Of a stretch of DNA of 64,000 nt, positions 24,833 through 36,849 are shown piece by piece; position 1 is the first letter of the stretch, and every line of letters starts with the position of its first letter. Source of the stretch: Cognatishimia activa (GTDB taxonomy: Bacteria; Pseudomonadota; Alphaproteobacteria; Rhodobacterales; Rhodobacteraceae); assembly GCF_017798205.1 (NCBI RefSeq), contig NZ_CP060010.1:1860001-1924000 (forward strand), written 5' to 3'. Position numbers and translations under genes: made by a program. The notes beneath the pieces were generated by a model. It did no database searches, was not told the DNA's origin, and was given only the letters and a program-made list of their open reading frames with translations.

Positions 24833-25216
24833 ATGGCTGATCTGAAAGCACTTGCTGAAAGCATCGTAGGTCTGACCCTGCTGGAAGCACAAGAACTGAA
24901 AACAATCCTCAAAGACGAGTACGGCATCGAGCCAGCAGCCGGTGGCGCTGTTATGGTAGCCGGCGCAGCAGGCGGCGACGCAGGCGGTGCAGCAGCTGAG
25001 GAAAAAACTGAATTTGACGTAATTCTGAAAGCCGCAGGCGACAAGAAAATCAACGTCATCAAAGAAGTCCGCGGCATCACCGGCCTGGGCCTCAAAGAAG
25101 CAAAAGAGCTGGTCGAAGCAGGCGGCAAAGCCGTCAAAGAAGGCGTCGACAAAGCAGAAGCAGAAGACATCAAAGCGAAGCTGGAAGCAGCTGGCGCAGA
25201 AGTCGAGCTCAAGTAA
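24833..25216 (+). CDS. rplL: 50S ribosomal protein L7/L12
   Basis: 127 aa. An N-terminal dimerisation helix, an Ala/Gly-rich hinge ([21 protein letters not shown]) and a C-terminal domain ([36 protein letters not shown]) are all present. It recruits translation GTPases. Highly biased codon use marks strong expression. Transcription beyond it is probably lowered by the hairpin at 25222. Confidence 0.97.
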   Translation: MADLKALAESIVGLTLLEAQELKTILKDEYGIEPAAGGAVMVAGAAGGDAGGAAAEEKTEFDVILKAAGDKKINVIKEVRGITGLGLKEAKELVEAGGKAVKEGVDKAEAEDIKAKLEAAGAEVELK

Positions 25217-25221
25217 TCATT

Positions 25222-25241
25222 GCCGGGATATTCCCGGTTTT
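25222..25241 (+). terminator. attenuator hairpin between rplL and rpoB
   Basis: ACCGGGA-type stem: CCGGGA and TCCCGG around TAT, followed by TTTT. A short T-run suggests partial termination, which matches the known excess of L7/L12 over RNA polymerase transcripts in other bacteria. Confidence 0.55.
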
Positions 25242-25280
25242 GATGTGGCAGGGTGCGGAAAACCGTTCCCTGCCGTACCT

Positions 25281-25321
25281 GTCTTAGAAAGGCCCTTTTG
25301 AGTAAGGGGTTTTTCTAAGAC
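25281..25321 (+). promoter_or_regulatory. long hairpin upstream of rpoB (RNase III-type site)
   Basis: GTCTTAGAAA and TTTCTAAGAC frame a second paired segment (GGCCCTT/AAGGGGTT), giving about 17 bp of nearly continuous stem with a small loop. E. coli has an RNase III processing hairpin in the same intergenic position. Function here is inferred. Confidence 0.5.
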
Positions 25322-25452
25322 GAGGTCTAAGGATCGAGTGGTGCGTGGTGGGACACACACCGAGAATGGATCCAATCGTCTGTCTCGAAAGGGCGGGGTG
25401 CCGGGGCCCGACGGCATGCTCTCCCATTGAGAAATGAAAGGTGTCATCGCAC

Positions 25453-28400
25453 ATGGCTCAAACCTACCTTGGCCAAAAACGCTTGCGTAAATACTACGGC
25501 AAAATCCGCGAAGTTCTGGATATGCCAAACCTCATCGAGGTTCAGAAATCCTCCTATGATCTCTTCCTGCGTTCCGGTGACGCAGAGCTGCCGCTGGACG
25601 GCGAAGGCATCAAAGGCGTGTTCCAATCGGTTTTCCCGATCAAGGACTTTAACGAACAATCCGTTCTGGAATTCGTCGACTATGAGCTGGAAAAGCCGAA
25701 GTACGACGTTGAGGAATGTATGACTCGTGACATGACCTACAGCGCGCCGCTGAAGGTCACTCTGCGTCTGATCGTCTTTGAAGTTGACGAAGACACAGGC
25801 GCGAAGTCTGTCAAAGACATCAAAGAACAAGACGTCTTCATGGGCGATATGCCTCTGATGACACCAAACGGCACTTTTGTGGTGAACGGCACCGAGCGCG
25901 TGATCGTGTCTCAGATGCACCGCTCCCCTGGCGTGTTCTTTGACCACGACAAAGGTAAAACCCACTCGTCCGGTAAACTGCTGTTTGCCTGCCGCATCAT
26001 CCCATATCGCGGCTCTTGGCTGGATTTCGAATTCGACGCCAAAGACATCGTTTTCGCACGCATCGACCGTCGTCGTAAGCTGCCTGTGACCACCCTGCTT
26101 TATGCGCTGGGTCTGGATCAGGAAGGCATCATGGATGCCTATTATGACACCGTTGAGTACAAGCTGGAAAAGAACAAAGGTTGGGCAACCAAGTTCTTCC
26201 CTGATCGCGTGCGCGGCACCCGTCCGGCCTATGATCTGGTCGACGCAGCCACAGGCGAAGTGATTGCCGAAGCGGGCAAGAAAGTCACTCCTCGTGCGGT
26301 TAAGAAACTGATCGACGAAGGCGCAGTGACTGAACTGCTGCTGCCATATGACCAAATCGTTGGCAAATATGTCTCCAAGGACATCATCAACGAAGAGACT
26401 GGTGCGATCTATGTCGAAGCGGGCGATGAGCTGACGCTGGAATATGACAAAGATGGCGACCTGATCGGCGGTACCGTCAAGGAACTGATCGACGCGGGCA
26501 TCACCACGATCCCAGTTCTGGACATCGATAACGTTAACGTGGGTCCATACATGCGCAACACCATGGCGCAGGACAAAAACATGAACCGCGAAACCGCGCT
26601 CATGGATATCTACCGCGTAATGCGTCCGGGTGAGCCACCCACCGTCGAAGCGGCGTCTGCTCTGTTTGACACGCTGTTCTTTGACAGCGAGCGCTATGAT
26701 CTGTCCGCGGTTGGCCGTGTGAAAATGAACATGCGTTTGGCTTTGGACGCCGAAGACACCATGCGCACCCTGCGCAAAGAAGACATCGTGTCCTGCATCA
26801 AAGCTCTGGTTGAGCTGCGCGACGGCCATGGCGATGTGGACGACATCGACCACTTGGGCAACCGTCGTGTGCGTTCCGTTGGCGAGCTGATGGAAAACCA
26901 ATACCGCGTGGGTCTGCTGCGTATGGAGCGCGCGATCAAAGAGCGTATGTCCTCTGTCGAGATCGACACTGTGATGCCTCAGGATCTGATCAACGCGAAA
27001 CCAGCGGCGGCTGCGGTACGTGAATTCTTTGGCTCTTCTCAGCTGTCTCAGTTCATGGACCAAACCAACCCGCTGTCTGAGGTGACGCACAAACGTCGTC
27101 TCTCGGCGCTTGGCCCAGGCGGTCTGACCCGTGAGCGTGCAGGCTTTGAGGTTCGCGACGTTCACCCGACCCACTATGGTCGGATGTGTCCGATTGAAAC
27201 GCCAGAAGGTCCAAACATTGGTCTGATCAACTCGCTGGCAACCTTCGCCCGCGTGAACAAATACGGCTTCATCGAGACTCCATACCGTAAGGTTGTCGAC
27301 GGTCAGGTCACCGATGAGGTGAACTACATGTCCGCGACCGAAGAGATGCGGCACACAGTGGCGCAGGCGAACGCGACATTGGATGCGGACGGCAAGTTCA
27401 TCAACGAGATGGTCAACACTCGTCAGTCCGGTGACTACACCATGGCCCCTGTTGGCGCCGTCGATCTGATCGACGTGTCTCCAAAGCAGTTGGTCTCTGT
27501 GGCGGCCTCCCTGATCCCATTCCTTGAAAACGACGACGCGAACCGGGCGCTTATGGGCTCGAACATGCAACGTCAGGCGGTTCCACTGCTGCGCGCTGAG
27601 GCGCCTCTGGTTGGTACCGGTATCGAGGAAAAAGTGGCTATCGACTCCGGCGCTGCGATCCAAGCGAAACGTGGCGGTATCATCGACCAAGTGGATGCAC
27701 AGCGTATCGTTATTCGTGCGACCGAAGACCTTGAGCTCGGCGATGCTGGCGTCGACATCTATCGTCTGCGCAAGTTCCAGCGTTCCAACCAAAACACCTG
27801 CATCAACCAGCGTCCGCTGGTGAAAGTGGGCGACACGGTTGGCAAAGGCGAAGTGATTGCCGATGGTCCGTCCACCGATATGGGTGAGCTGGCTCTAGGT
27901 AAGAACGTGGTCGTCGCGTTTATGCCTTGGAACGGCTACAACTACGAAGACTCCATCCTTATCTCCGAGCGCATCGCGCGTGATGACGTGTTTACTTCGG
28001 TTCACATCGAAGAATTCGAAGTCGCTGCTCGTGACACCAAACTCGGCCCAGAAGAAATCACCCGCGACATTCCAAACGTCGGTGAAGAAGCGCTGCGTAA
28101 CCTCGACGAGGCGGGCATCGTTTACATCGGCGCGGACGTTGAGCCGGGCGATATTCTGGTCGGTAAGATCACACCAAAAGGTGAATCCCCAATGACGCCA
28201 GAGGAAAAACTCCTCCGTGCGATCTTTGGTGAGAAAGCCTCTGATGTTCGCGACACCTCTCTGCGTGTGAAACCAGGTGACTTTGGAACCGTCGTCGAAG
28301 TGCGCGTCTTTAACCGCCACGGTGTGGAAAAAGACGAACGTGCGCTTCAGATCGAGCGCGAAGAAGTCGAAGCTCTGGCACGCGACCGTGACGACGAACT

Positions 28401-29589
28401 CGCGATCCTGGACCGCAACATCTATGCGCGTCTGAAAGACATGATCATGGGCAAGGTGGCCGTCAAAGGCCCGAAAGGCGTCAAGCCGAAGTCTGTGATT
28501 GATGACGAGCTGCTGGAAATGCTGACCCGCGGTCAGTGGTGGCAGCTGGCTCTGGAAGACGAGGATGATGCGCAGATCGTAGAGGCTCTGCACGAGCAAT
28601 ACGAAGCGCAGAAACGCGCGCTGGATGCACGCTTTGAGGATAAGGTCGAGAAAGTCCGCCGTGGCGACGATCTGCCTCCGGGTGTGATGAAGATGGTCAA
28701 AGTCTTTATCGCGGTGAAGCGTAAGCTGCAGCCGGGCGATAAGATGGCGGGTCGTCACGGGAACAAAGGTGTTATTTCCAAGGTTGTGCCTATGGAAGAC
28801 ATGCCGTTCCTCGCGGATGGTACGCCGGTTGACTTCTGTCTGAACCCGCTGGGTGTTCCGTCGCGGATGAACGTCGGTCAGATCCTTGAAACCCACATGG
28901 GCTGGGCCGCACGCGGTCTGGGCATCAAGGTGGACGAGGCTCTGGGTGAATACCGTCGTTCCGGCGATCTGACCCCGGTTCGCGAAGCGATGCATGACGC
29001 CTATGGCGACAACGTCTATGACGAAGGCATCGCGAACATGGACGAGACTGCGTTGATCGAAGCAGCGGGCAATGTGACCCGCGGTGTTCCGATCGCAACG
29101 CCAGTCTTTGACGGCGCGAAAGAGGGCGACGTGAATGACGCTCTGGTGCGTGCGGGCTTTGATCAGTCCGGTCAGTCGATCCTGTTTGACGGCCGTACCG
29201 GTGAACAGTTCAGCCGTCCGGTCACCGTCGGCGTGAAATACCTGCTGAAACTGCACCACCTTGTGGACGACAAAATCCACGCGCGGTCTACTGGTCCATA
29301 CTCGCTGGTCACCCAGCAGCCTCTGGGCGGTAAAGCGCAGTTCGGTGGTCAGCGTTTCGGGGAAATGGAAGTCTGGGCTCTCGAAGCTTACGGCGCAGCC
29401 TACACCCTGCAGGAAATGCTCACCGTTAAGTCGGATGACGTCGCGGGCCGGACCAAGGTCTATGAAAGCATCGTCAAGGGCGAGGACAACTTCGAAGCGG
29501 GCATCCCAGAATCGTTCAACGTTCTGGTCAAAGAAGTCCGTGGCCTCGGCCTGAATATGGAACTCCTGGACGCGGAGGTGGAGGAATAA
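25453..29589 (+). CDS. rpoB: DNA-directed RNA polymerase subunit beta
   Basis: 1378 aa from the ATG at 25453 ([16 protein letters not shown]), the usual start in relatives; an in-frame GTG lies four codons upstream. The rifampicin region reads [16 protein letters not shown] then [13 protein letters not shown], with the sensitive-type Asp, His and Ser. The C-terminal [25 protein letters not shown] is intact. Forms the catalytic core with beta'. Follows rplJL and precedes rpoC by 57 bp. Confidence 0.98.
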   Translation: MAQTYLGQKRLRKYYGKIREVLDMPNLIEVQKSSYDLFLRSGDAELPLDGEGIKGVFQSVFPIKDFNEQSVLEFVDYELEKPKYDVEECMTRDMTYSAPLKVTLRLIVFEVDEDTGAKSVKDIKEQDVFMGDMPLMTPNGTFVVNGTERVIVSQMHRSPGVFFDHDKGKTHSSGKLLFACRIIPYRGSWLDFEFDAKDIVFARIDRRRKLPVTTLLYALGLDQEGIMDAYYDTVEYKLEKNKGWATKFFPDRVRGTRPAYDLVDAATGEVIAEAGKKVTPRAVKKLIDEGAVTELLLPYDQIVGKYVSKDIINEETGAIYVEAGDELTLEYDKDGDLIGGTVKELIDAGITTIPVLDIDNVNVGPYMRNTMAQDKNMNRETALMDIYRVMRPGEPPTVEAASALFDTLFFDSERYDLSAVGRVKMNMRLALDAEDTMRTLRKEDIVSCIKALVELRDGHGDVDDIDHLGNRRVRSVGELMENQYRVGLLRMERAIKERMSSVEIDTVMPQDLINAKPAAAAVREFFGSSQLSQFMDQTNPLSEVTHKRRLSALGPGGLTRERAGFEVRDVHPTHYGRMCPIETPEGPNIGLINSLATFARVNKYGFIETPYRKVVDGQVTDEVNYMSATEEMRHTVAQANATLDADGKFINEMVNTRQSGDYTMAPVGAVDLIDVSPKQLVSVAASLIPFLENDDANRALMGSNMQRQAVPLLRAEAPLVGTGIEEKVAIDSGAAIQAKRGGIIDQVDAQRIVIRATEDLELGDAGVDIYRLRKFQRSNQNTCINQRPLVKVGDTVGKGEVIADGPSTDMGELALGKNVVVAFMPWNGYNYEDSILISERIARDDVFTSVHIEEFEVAARDTKLGPEEITRDIPNVGEEALRNLDEAGIVYIGADVEPGDILVGKITPKGESPMTPEEKLLRAIFGEKASDVRDTSLRVKPGDFGTVVEVRVFNRHGVEKDERALQIEREEVEALARDRDDELAILDRNIYARLKDMIMGKVAVKGPKGVKPKSVIDDELLEMLTRGQWWQLALEDEDDAQIVEALHEQYEAQKRALDARFEDKVEKVRRGDDLPPGVMKMVKVFIAVKRKLQPGDKMAGRHGNKGVISKVVPMEDMPFLADGTPVDFCLNPLGVPSRMNVGQILETHMGWAARGLGIKVDEALGEYRRSGDLTPVREAMHDAYGDNVYDEGIANMDETALIEAAGNVTRGVPIATPVFDGAKEGDVNDALVRAGFDQSGQSILFDGRTGEQFSRPVTVGVKYLLKLHHLVDDKIHARSTGPYSLVTQQPLGGKAQFGGQRFGEMEVWALEAYGAAYTLQEMLTVKSDDVAGRTKVYESIVKGEDNFEAGIPESFNVLVKEVRGLGLNMELLDAEVEE

Positions 29590-29646
29590 GGGCCTCGCGC
29601 TCTTATTCCCCTTCCCAATGCTTCCGCTCTAATTTGAGGTAAACAA

Positions 29647-32600
29647 ATGAACCAGGAACTGACGAACAACCCGTTTAACCCATTGGCTCCACAGAAGATT
29701 TTTGACGAGATCAAAGTCTCTCTGGCGTCTCCGGAACGGATCCTGTCTTGGTCTTACGGCGAAATCAAAAAGCCAGAGACCATCAACTATCGGACATTCA
29801 AACCAGAGCGCGACGGCCTGTTCTGTGCGCGTATCTTTGGCCCGATCAAAGACTACGAATGTCTCTGCGGTAAATATAAGCGCATGAAGTATCGCGGCGT
29901 TGTCTGCGAGAAATGTGGTGTTGAAGTTACCCTACAAAAAGTACGACGCGAGCGTATGGGCCACATCGAGCTGGCCGCACCGGTCGCACACATCTGGTTC
30001 CTGAAATCGCTGCCTTCCCGCATCGGCCTGATGCTGGACATGACTCTGCGTGATCTGGAACGTGTTCTGTACTTTGAAAACTATGTTGTCACCGAGCCAG
30101 GTCTGACCGACCTGACCTACGGCCAGATGCTCACCGAAGACGAGTATATGGACGCGCAAGACACCTTCGGCATGGACGCGTTTACCGCGAACATCGGTGC
30201 GGAAGCGATCCGTGAGATGCTGTCTCAGATTGATCTTGAGTCCGAAGCAGAGCACCTGCGTGCCGAGCTGGCCGAGGCGACCGGTGAACTGAAACCGAAA
30301 AAGATTATCAAACGTCTGAAAGTTGTGGAATCCTTCCTGGAATCCGGCAACCGCCCAGAGTGGATGGTGCTGACCGTGATCCCAGTGATCCCACCAGAAT
30401 TGCGCCCGCTGGTGCCTCTGGATGGCGGCCGTTTCGCGACGTCTGACCTGAACGATCTCTATCGTCGTGTGATCAACCGGAACAACCGTCTGAAGCGTCT
30501 GATCGAGCTGCGCGCGCCTGATATCATCGTGCGTAACGAAAAGCGGATGCTGCAGGAATCTGTGGACGCTCTGTTTGACAACGGCCGTCGTGGTCGTGTG
30601 ATCACTGGCGCGAACAAACGTCCTCTGAAATCCCTTTCCGATATGCTGAAAGGTAAACAGGGTCGTTTCCGTCAGAACCTTTTGGGTAAGCGCGTAGACT
30701 TCTCTGGCCGTTCGGTCATTGTGACGGGTCCGGAACTCAAGCTGCATCAGTGTGGTTTGCCGAAGAAGATGGCGCTCGAGCTGTTCAAGCCGTTCATCTA
30801 TTCGCGCCTAGAGGCCAAAGGCCTCTCGAGCACTGTGAAACAGGCGAAAAAGCTGGTTGAAAAAGAACGTCCAGAGGTCTGGGATATCCTCGACGAGGTG
30901 ATCCGCGAACACCCTGTGATGCTGAACCGTGCGCCAACCCTGCACCGTCTTGGCATTCAGGCGTTCGAACCTGTTCTGATCGAAGGTAAAGCCATCCAGC
31001 TGCACCCGCTTGTGTGTTCTGCGTTTAACGCGGACTTCGACGGTGACCAGATGGCGGTTCACGTTCCTCTGAGCCTTGAGGCCCAGTTGGAAGCCCGTGT
31101 TCTGATGATGTCGACGAACAACGTTCTGTCGCCAGCAAACGGCGCGCCGATCATCGTTCCATCTCAGGATATGATCTTGGGTCTGTATTACGTCTCCATC
31201 GCGCGCGACGGGATGAAGGGCGAAGGCATGGTCTTCTCCTCCATCGAAGAAGTCGAGCACGCGCTGGATTCTGGCGAAGTGCACCCGCATGCCAAGATCC
31301 AGGCCCGTATCCCTCAGATCGACGAGAACGGTCTTGAGGTGATGAAGCGCTATGAAACGACCCCAGGTCGCGTCAAGCTGGGCGCTCTGTTGCCACAAAA
31401 CGCAAAAGCGCCGTTTGAGCTGGTGAACAACCTGCTGCGGAAACGTGACGTTCAGAAAGTCATCGACACCGTCTACCGTTATTGCGGTCAGAAAGAGTCG
31501 GTCATCTTCTGTGACCAGATCATGTCCATGGGCTTTAAAGAAGCGTTCAAGGCAGGCATCTCGTTCGGCAAAGACGACATGGTTATCCCTGATGACAAAT
31601 GGGGAATCGTTGATGACACCCGGGATCAGGTGAAAGACTTTGAACAACAGTACATGGACGGTCTGATCACTCAGGGCGAAAAGTACAACAAAGTTGTCGA
31701 TGCTTGGTCCAAGTGTAACGACAAAGTCACCGACGCCATGATGGGCACGATCTCCGCGGCAAAGACCGACGAGAACGGCTCTGAGGCAGAGCCAAACTCT
31801 GTCTACATGATGGCTCACTCCGGTGCGCGTGGCTCGGTCACTCAGATGAAACAGCTGGGCGGGATGCGCGGCCTGATGGCGAAGCCGAACGGCGACATCA
31901 TCGAGACCCCGATCATCTCGAACTTTAAAGAAGGCCTGACCGTTCTTGAGTACTTCAACTCCACCCACGGCGCCCGTAAGGGTCTGTCGGATACGGCGCT
32001 GAAGACTGCGAACTCTGGTTACCTGACCCGTCGTCTGGTTGACGTTGCGCAGGACTGTATCGTTCGCATGAACGACTGTGGCACCGAGAACGCGATCACC
32101 GCCGAAGCAGCGGTCAACGACGGCGAAGTCGTCGCGACTCTGGCAGAACGTATTCTTGGCCGTGTGGCTGCGGATGACATTCTGCGTCCGGGCACTGACG
32201 AGGTGATCGTTGCCAAAGGCCAGCTGATCGACGAACTCATGGCAGATGAGATCGACGAGGCGGGTGTTGCCTCTGCACGCATCCGTAGCCCGCTGACCTG
32301 TGAGGCCGAAGAAGGCGTCTGTGCGCAATGTTACGGTCGTGACCTTGCTCGCGGTACCATCGTGAACACGGGCGAGGCCGTCGGCATCATTGCGGCACAG
32401 TCCATCGGTGAACCTGGTACACAGCTGACCATGCGGACCTTCCACATTGGTGGCGTTGCACAAGGTGGCCAGCAATCCTTCCAGGAAGCCTCCCAAGAGG
32501 GCACCATCCGTTTCGAGAATGCCAATATTCTTGAAAACGCGCAGGGTGAAACCTTGGTTATGGGCCGCAACATGAAGCTTGAGATCGTCGATGAGGCGGG

Positions 32601-33894
32601 CGAGGTTCGTGTGACCCATAAGCTGGGCTATGGCTCTAAGCTCTTCGTCAAAGACGGTGGCAAAATCGGCCGCGGCGAGAAGCTGTTTGAATGGGATCCG
32701 TTCACTCTGCCGATCTTGGCTGAGAAAGACGGTAAGGCGAAATTCGTTGACCTCGTATCGGGCATTGCTGTCCGTGACGTGACCGACGAAGCGACCGGCA
32801 TGACCCAGAAAATCGTCTCCGACTGGCGTTCTGCGCCTAAGGGCAACGAGCTGAAGCCAGAGATTATTCTGGTCGACGCAGATGGTGAGCCAGTGCGCAA
32901 CGCAGCCGGTAACCCAGTGACCTACCCAATGTCTGTGGACGCGATCCTTTCCGCCGAAGACGGTCAGGATGTGAAAGCCGGTGACGTTATCGCGCGTATC
33001 CCACGCGAAGGTGCGAAGACCAAAGACATTACCGGTGGTCTGCCACGGGTTGCGGAACTCTTTGAAGCGCGGCGTCCGAAAGACCACGCAATCATCGCGG
33101 AAATCGATGGTTACGTGCGCTTTGGTCGCGACTATAAGAACAAGCGCCGCATCTCGATTGAGCCTGCAGATGACGCATTGGAAACCGTCGAATACATGGT
33201 GCCAAAGGGCAAGCACATTCCTGTTCAGGAAGGCGACTTTGTCCAAAAAGGCGACTACATCATGGACGGCAACCCTGCGCCGCATGACATCCTGTCCATC
33301 ATGGGTGTCGAAGCGCTGGCGGATTATATGATCGACGAAGTGCAAGACGTTTACCGCCTGCAAGGTGTGAAAATTAACGACAAGCACATCGAAGTCATCG
33401 TGCGTCAGATGCTGCAGAAGTGGGAGATCCTGGACTCTGGTGAAACCACGCTGCTCAAGGGCGAGCATGTCGATAAGCAAGAGTTTGACGCGGCTAACGA
33501 GAAAGCTCTGGCGCGCGGCAAACGTCCTGCACAAGGCGAGCCGATCCTGCTGGGTATCACCAAAGCGTCCTTGCAGACCCGTTCGTTTATCTCGGCGGCG
33601 TCCTTCCAGGAAACCACCCGTGTTCTCACCGAGGCCTCTGTCCAAGGTAAGAAAGACAAGCTGGTTGGCCTGAAAGAAAACGTCATCGTGGGTCGTCTGA
33701 TCCCAGCCGGTACCGGTGGCGCGACGCAGAAGGTCCGCAAGATCGCGCAAGAGCGTGACAATGTGGTCATCGAAGCACGTCGTGAAGAGGCCGAAGCCGC
33801 TGTGGCTCTGGCAGCTCCGAGCGATGGCGACTTCTCTGCCGAAGATATCTTCGACAGCGGTTTCGTCGACGTGCCTGAGAGCCGCGAAGAGTAA
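29647..33894 (+). CDS. rpoC: DNA-directed RNA polymerase subunit beta'
   Basis: 1415 aa. The N-terminal zinc site ([20 protein letters not shown]), the active-site loop [16 protein letters not shown] that holds the Mg-binding aspartates (about 31021-31066), and the second zinc cluster [13 protein letters not shown] are all present. The trigger-loop region contains [16 protein letters not shown]. The acidic C-terminal tail is typical. Full length for the family. Transcript ends at the hairpin just downstream. Confidence 0.98.
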   Translation: MNQELTNNPFNPLAPQKIFDEIKVSLASPERILSWSYGEIKKPETINYRTFKPERDGLFCARIFGPIKDYECLCGKYKRMKYRGVVCEKCGVEVTLQKVRRERMGHIELAAPVAHIWFLKSLPSRIGLMLDMTLRDLERVLYFENYVVTEPGLTDLTYGQMLTEDEYMDAQDTFGMDAFTANIGAEAIREMLSQIDLESEAEHLRAELAEATGELKPKKIIKRLKVVESFLESGNRPEWMVLTVIPVIPPELRPLVPLDGGRFATSDLNDLYRRVINRNNRLKRLIELRAPDIIVRNEKRMLQESVDALFDNGRRGRVITGANKRPLKSLSDMLKGKQGRFRQNLLGKRVDFSGRSVIVTGPELKLHQCGLPKKMALELFKPFIYSRLEAKGLSSTVKQAKKLVEKERPEVWDILDEVIREHPVMLNRAPTLHRLGIQAFEPVLIEGKAIQLHPLVCSAFNADFDGDQMAVHVPLSLEAQLEARVLMMSTNNVLSPANGAPIIVPSQDMILGLYYVSIARDGMKGEGMVFSSIEEVEHALDSGEVHPHAKIQARIPQIDENGLEVMKRYETTPGRVKLGALLPQNAKAPFELVNNLLRKRDVQKVIDTVYRYCGQKESVIFCDQIMSMGFKEAFKAGISFGKDDMVIPDDKWGIVDDTRDQVKDFEQQYMDGLITQGEKYNKVVDAWSKCNDKVTDAMMGTISAAKTDENGSEAEPNSVYMMAHSGARGSVTQMKQLGGMRGLMAKPNGDIIETPIISNFKEGLTVLEYFNSTHGARKGLSDTALKTANSGYLTRRLVDVAQDCIVRMNDCGTENAITAEAAVNDGEVVATLAERILGRVAADDILRPGTDEVIVAKGQLIDELMADEIDEAGVASARIRSPLTCEAEEGVCAQCYGRDLARGTIVNTGEAVGIIAAQSIGEPGTQLTMRTFHIGGVAQGGQQSFQEASQEGTIRFENANILENAQGETLVMGRNMKLEIVDEAGEVRVTHKLGYGSKLFVKDGGKIGRGEKLFEWDPFTLPILAEKDGKAKFVDLVSGIAVRDVTDEATGMTQKIVSDWRSAPKGNELKPEIILVDADGEPVRNAAGNPVTYPMSVDAILSAEDGQDVKAGDVIARIPREGAKTKDITGGLPRVAELFEARRPKDHAIIAEIDGYVRFGRDYKNKRRISIEPADDALETVEYMVPKGKHIPVQEGDFVQKGDYIMDGNPAPHDILSIMGVEALADYMIDEVQDVYRLQGVKINDKHIEVIVRQMLQKWEILDSGETTLLKGEHVDKQEFDAANEKALARGKRPAQGEPILLGITKASLQTRSFISAASFQETTRVLTEASVQGKKDKLVGLKENVIVGRLIPAGTGGATQKVRKIAQERDNVVIEARREEAEAAVALAAPSDGDFSAEDIFDSGFVDVPESREE

Positions 33895-33918
33895 GACGCT
33901 CTTTAAATGAATTGAGAG

Positions 33919-33950
33919 ACCCCGGTGCTGCAAAGCGCCGGGGTTTTTCT
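33919..33950 (+). terminator. rho-independent terminator after rpoC
   Basis: ACCCCGGTGCT pairs with AGCGCCGGGGT (one G-T pair), followed by TTTTTCTTT. Ends the rplJL-rpoBC transcript. Confidence 0.88.
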
Positions 33951-34013
33951 TTGGGGTTCCCAGTTCGGATTTTCCGACTTAGGGTCGCGTCGTTGAACGT
34001 CAGGACAATCCCA

Positions 34014-34895
34014 ATGCATGACAACGCCAAAGGCAGCCTTTTGATGGTCGGAGCGATGATCGGTTTCACGGTCAACGATGCGATTATCAAGGTGATCGGC
34101 GGACATATCCCATTGTTTCAAATGGTGTTTTTGCGAGGGATTCCGGCGACGCTCTTCCTGTTGCTTCTGGCCTGGCGTATGGGGATCCTGCGGGTTCAGG
34201 CACCAGTTCGCGATTGGGCTCTGGCCTCGTTGCGCGCGGTGATGGAAGTCGGAGCCGCGTATTTCTTTATCTCGGCCTTGTTGCGCATGGAACTTGCGAA
34301 TGTCACGGCGGTTCTGCAGGTGCTACCTCTGTCCGTGGCACTGGGCGCGGCGCTGGTGTTCCGAGAACCCCTGGGCTGGCGGCGCGTCTTGGCCATTCTG
34401 ATTGGCTTTTGTGGCGTCATGTTGATCGTGCGACCCGGACCGGATGGTTTCACCGAGCAATCGATCTTTGCGCTGATCGCTGTGGCCTTGGTCACAATTC
34501 GAGACCTCGCCTCGCGGCGCATGTCCAAGGCGATGCCGTCGATCATGGGCGCGGCCATATCCTCGGCGGCAGTGGGCCTCGCCGCAGGATTGGCCAGCTT
34601 GTCCGAGCCTTGGGTCGCGATGACGTCCTCGGATTTCGCCTATCTCGGCGCCGCCGCGATTGTGGTTGCTTTGGCTTATCTTTGCTCTGTTATGGCCATG
34701 CGCGTGGGCGAGATCACTTTTATCGCACCGTTCCGCTATTCGGGTCTGATCGCGGCCTTGATCATCGGCTTCCTCGTGTTCGGCGATTGGCCGGACGGGG
34801 TGACTTTGCTGGGCGCGGCCATCGTCGTGGCAACGGGGCTTTTCACACTGTATCGAGAAAGCGCCGCGCGTCGAAAGCCTCAGCCGTCGGAATAG
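34014..34895 (+). CDS. EamA-family (DMT) transporter
   Basis: 293 aa from the ATG at 34014. About ten hydrophobic helices in two repeated halves. The first half contains GAMIGFTVNDAIIKV and the family hallmark AYFFISALLRMELANVTAVLQVLPL. The second ends in RYSGLIAALIIGFLVFGDWPD. Drug/metabolite transporters move small metabolites or amino acids across the inner membrane; the substrate is unknown. The last 16 bp overlap the convergent gene on the other strand. Confidence 0.88.
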   Translation: MHDNAKGSLLMVGAMIGFTVNDAIIKVIGGHIPLFQMVFLRGIPATLFLLLLAWRMGILRVQAPVRDWALASLRAVMEVGAAYFFISALLRMELANVTAVLQVLPLSVALGAALVFREPLGWRRVLAILIGFCGVMLIVRPGPDGFTEQSIFALIAVALVTIRDLASRRMSKAMPSIMGAAISSAAVGLAAGLASLSEPWVAMTSSDFAYLGAAAIVVALAYLCSVMAMRVGEITFIAPFRYSGLIAALIIGFLVFGDWPDGVTLLGAAIVVATGLFTLYRESAARRKPQPSE

Positions 34896-35704
34896 ATCTC
34901 GCGAACGCGGGCGTTGTCGATGGCAAAGAGGTCTTTGATCAAGGCCTCGTCTTCCTTGGACATCGGTTGAAAATCCAGTCGGGTGACATTCGACTTTTGC
35001 CGTGAATCGTTGAACGCTCCGTGCCCGCGAATGTACATCTCCTGATCCGTGAAGGTGACCGACGGCATCGCATGGTTCATCTTGGTGTGCGAGAAATTCA
35101 TGATAGATTTGCGGACCGAGGGCTGCACAACCATTGCAAGGGCAACGCCGTAGTATTGCAAAACCGATGGTGTGATTTCCAAACCAGCGGATGAAGCCCG
35201 CGCCGAGAACCCGCGGTTAAAATCGACCGTCATCATTTCGTTCTTGGCGATGAGCGGCGCGCAATCATCAACAGCCTCTCTGAGGCGTTCGACGAAGTTT
35301 ACCGCAACCGCATCATCATCATCCTGGCGAAACTGAATCGTTGGCAGGTCTGTTTCAATCCGATGCGTATTGATAATGCGCTGCATTGCGGGCCTGTGCC
35401 GTTCGGACGGCCAGGGCACGATGATCGCCTGAGGAATGTCTTCGACCAAGGCAAACAGACGCTCTTGGTATTCATCTGGCATGCACATGCCAATGGCGAT
35501 GAGGAACTGGAAGTTTGGATCCGTTTGCGCCTTGATGCCCGGCAGCGTCAGAGCCTCAAAGGATCGGAACCTCTCTTCAATTCTTTCGGGTGCATAGAGG
35601 TAGGCGCGGCGCTCTTCCAGCGTTTCATGGCCCACCTGAAAACCGCCGTAAGCGGGATAGGAAAACCTGCATAGTCCGATGACTTGCATGTCTTGGCTTT
35701 TCAT
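34880..35704 (-). CDS. putative rhamnosyltransferase-type glycosyltransferase
   Basis: 274 aa from the ATG at 35704 (AGGG upstream); an in-frame GTG ten codons earlier is less likely. The N-terminal CRFSYPAYGGFQVGHETLEERRAYLY, the middle TDPNFQFLIAIGMCMPDEYQERL and the acidic metal-type motif FRQDDDDAVAV resemble the small cytoplasmic family of putative rhamnosyltransferases common in Rhodobacteraceae. Likely acts on a surface polysaccharide, by family inference. Confidence 0.7.
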   Translation of the reverse strand: MKSQDMQVIGLCRFSYPAYGGFQVGHETLEERRAYLYAPERIEERFRSFEALTLPGIKAQTDPNFQFLIAIGMCMPDEYQERLFALVEDIPQAIIVPWPSERHRPAMQRIINTHRIETDLPTIQFRQDDDDAVAVNFVERLREAVDDCAPLIAKNEMMTVDFNRGFSARASSAGLEITPSVLQYYGVALAMVVQPSVRKSIMNFSHTKMNHAMPSVTFTDQEMYIRGHGAFNDSRQKSNVTRLDFQPMSKEDEALIKDLFAIDNARVREIYSDG

Positions 35705-35924
35705 ATTGGGCCCTATCTTTACGCGGTTTTTCACCTTGAATCATGGCAGTGAGGCTTTGTTTTCGCAATGAAGAAAGTTGAGGGGGCGTGAACTTTCACA
35801 TTGTTCAAATTTGCACAATTTCTGTAATTTAATAGGCATTGAGTTCGCAAGGTCACAGCGCCATTTTCTCTATCAAAGACGCGCCCAATGGGGGCAGCGT
35901 TGCTACCTTTGATTGGAGACTGAC

Positions 35925-36656
35925 ATGAAAGACGCAATGACAAAGTCTGACCTGCAATTGACCCTCCGCCCAGCAGCAGATCGCGGTATGGCCAACTTTG
36001 GTTGGTTGCAATCGGCACACAGCTTTAGCTTTGGCAACTACTATGACCCTGACTTCATGGGGTTTGGGAACCTGCGTGTGATCAATGATGACAAAGTCGC
36101 GGGGGGCAGGGGCTTTCCCAATCACCCCCACAAGAATGCTGAGATCTTTTCCTATGTGACCAAGGGTGCCTTGGAGCACCGGGATAGCATGGGCAATGGG
36201 TCCGTCGTCGGCGAAGGTGGCATCCAATACATGAGCGCTGGACGGGGTGTGACCCACTCAGAGTTCAATCCCTCTGACACAGAAGACATGCAGTTTCACC
36301 AGATCTGGTTGATGCCTGCGGTGGCCAATACCGAGCCCGCATATGACACACGAGACCTCACGACCGAGGACAAAGATGGCAAGCTGAAACTCTTTCTGTC
36401 GTCGGACGGGCGCGACGGGTCTATGGTGACGCAAGCAGATGCGAGTGTCTATGCAGCGACCCTGACCGGCGAGCAGCAGATTGACTATGATCAAAAGCCG
36501 ATCCGCAAAGGATGGGTGCAGGTGATCAAAGGCAGCCTGACTGTCAACGGAACCCAACTGACCAAAGGCGACGGTCTGGCGATTGAAGGGGGCGGAGTGC
36601 TGACATTCGCGCAAGGCGACGAGGCAGAGTTCCTGTTGTTTGGTCTTGCGGCCTAG
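35925..36656 (+). CDS. pirin-family bicupin protein
   Basis: 243 aa from the ATG at 35925 (RBS TTGGAGA). The N-terminal cupin has the metal ligands of pirins: FPNHPHKNAEIFSYVTKGALEHRDSMGN and GGIQYMSAGRGVTHSEFN. The short form with a second, poorer cupin resembles YhhW, which has quercetin dioxygenase activity. Others in the family act as regulators. Precise activity unknown. Stands alone before the str operon. Confidence 0.88.
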   Translation: MKDAMTKSDLQLTLRPAADRGMANFGWLQSAHSFSFGNYYDPDFMGFGNLRVINDDKVAGGRGFPNHPHKNAEIFSYVTKGALEHRDSMGNGSVVGEGGIQYMSAGRGVTHSEFNPSDTEDMQFHQIWLMPAVANTEPAYDTRDLTTEDKDGKLKLFLSSDGRDGSMVTQADASVYAATLTGEQQIDYDQKPIRKGWVQVIKGSLTVNGTQLTKGDGLAIEGGGVLTFAQGDEAEFLLFGLAA

Positions 36657-36671
36657 GTGCCATAGACAAGA

Positions 36672-36700
36672 GGCCGTTCCCAACTGGGGGCGGCCATTTT
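36672..36700 (+). terminator. terminator-like hairpin after the pirin gene
   Basis: GGCCGTTCCC pairs imperfectly with GGGGGCGGCC, followed by ATTTT. The T-run is short. Confidence 0.4.
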
Positions 36701-36719
36701 ACAGCCAACCTGCCTGCTG

Positions 36720-36748
36720 TTGACACAACGCCCGACTCCCCCTATACG
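36720..36748 (+). promoter_or_regulatory. str operon promoter
   Basis: TTGACA, a 17-bp spacer and TATACG, 250 bp before rpsL. The -35 is perfect consensus. A leader of about 240 nt follows, containing two hairpins. Confidence 0.65.
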
Positions 36749-36808
36749 CGCGCCTATCCGGCACGTGGAGTCTGTCCACTATGCCGAAATCATATCTGTA
36801 GTGGCTCA

Positions 36809-36836
36809 AGGTCAGAGCACTTTTATCACTCTGACC
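36809..36836 (+). promoter_or_regulatory. first hairpin of the str leader
   Basis: GGTCAGAG and CTCTGACC form an 8-bp perfect inverted repeat with a 12-nt loop. It precedes the terminator-like hairpin and could pair or stack with it. Confidence 0.5.
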
Positions 36837-36849
36837 CTCTGTTACCCCA

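Noticed and set aside
30808-33933. Long open frame (1041 codons) on the minus strand of rpoC
   Set aside because: It mirrors the strong codon bias of rpoC; its translation has no protein-like pattern. The same holds for the long antisense frames over rpoB (25444-27792), fusA (37842-40025) and tuf (40043-41284).
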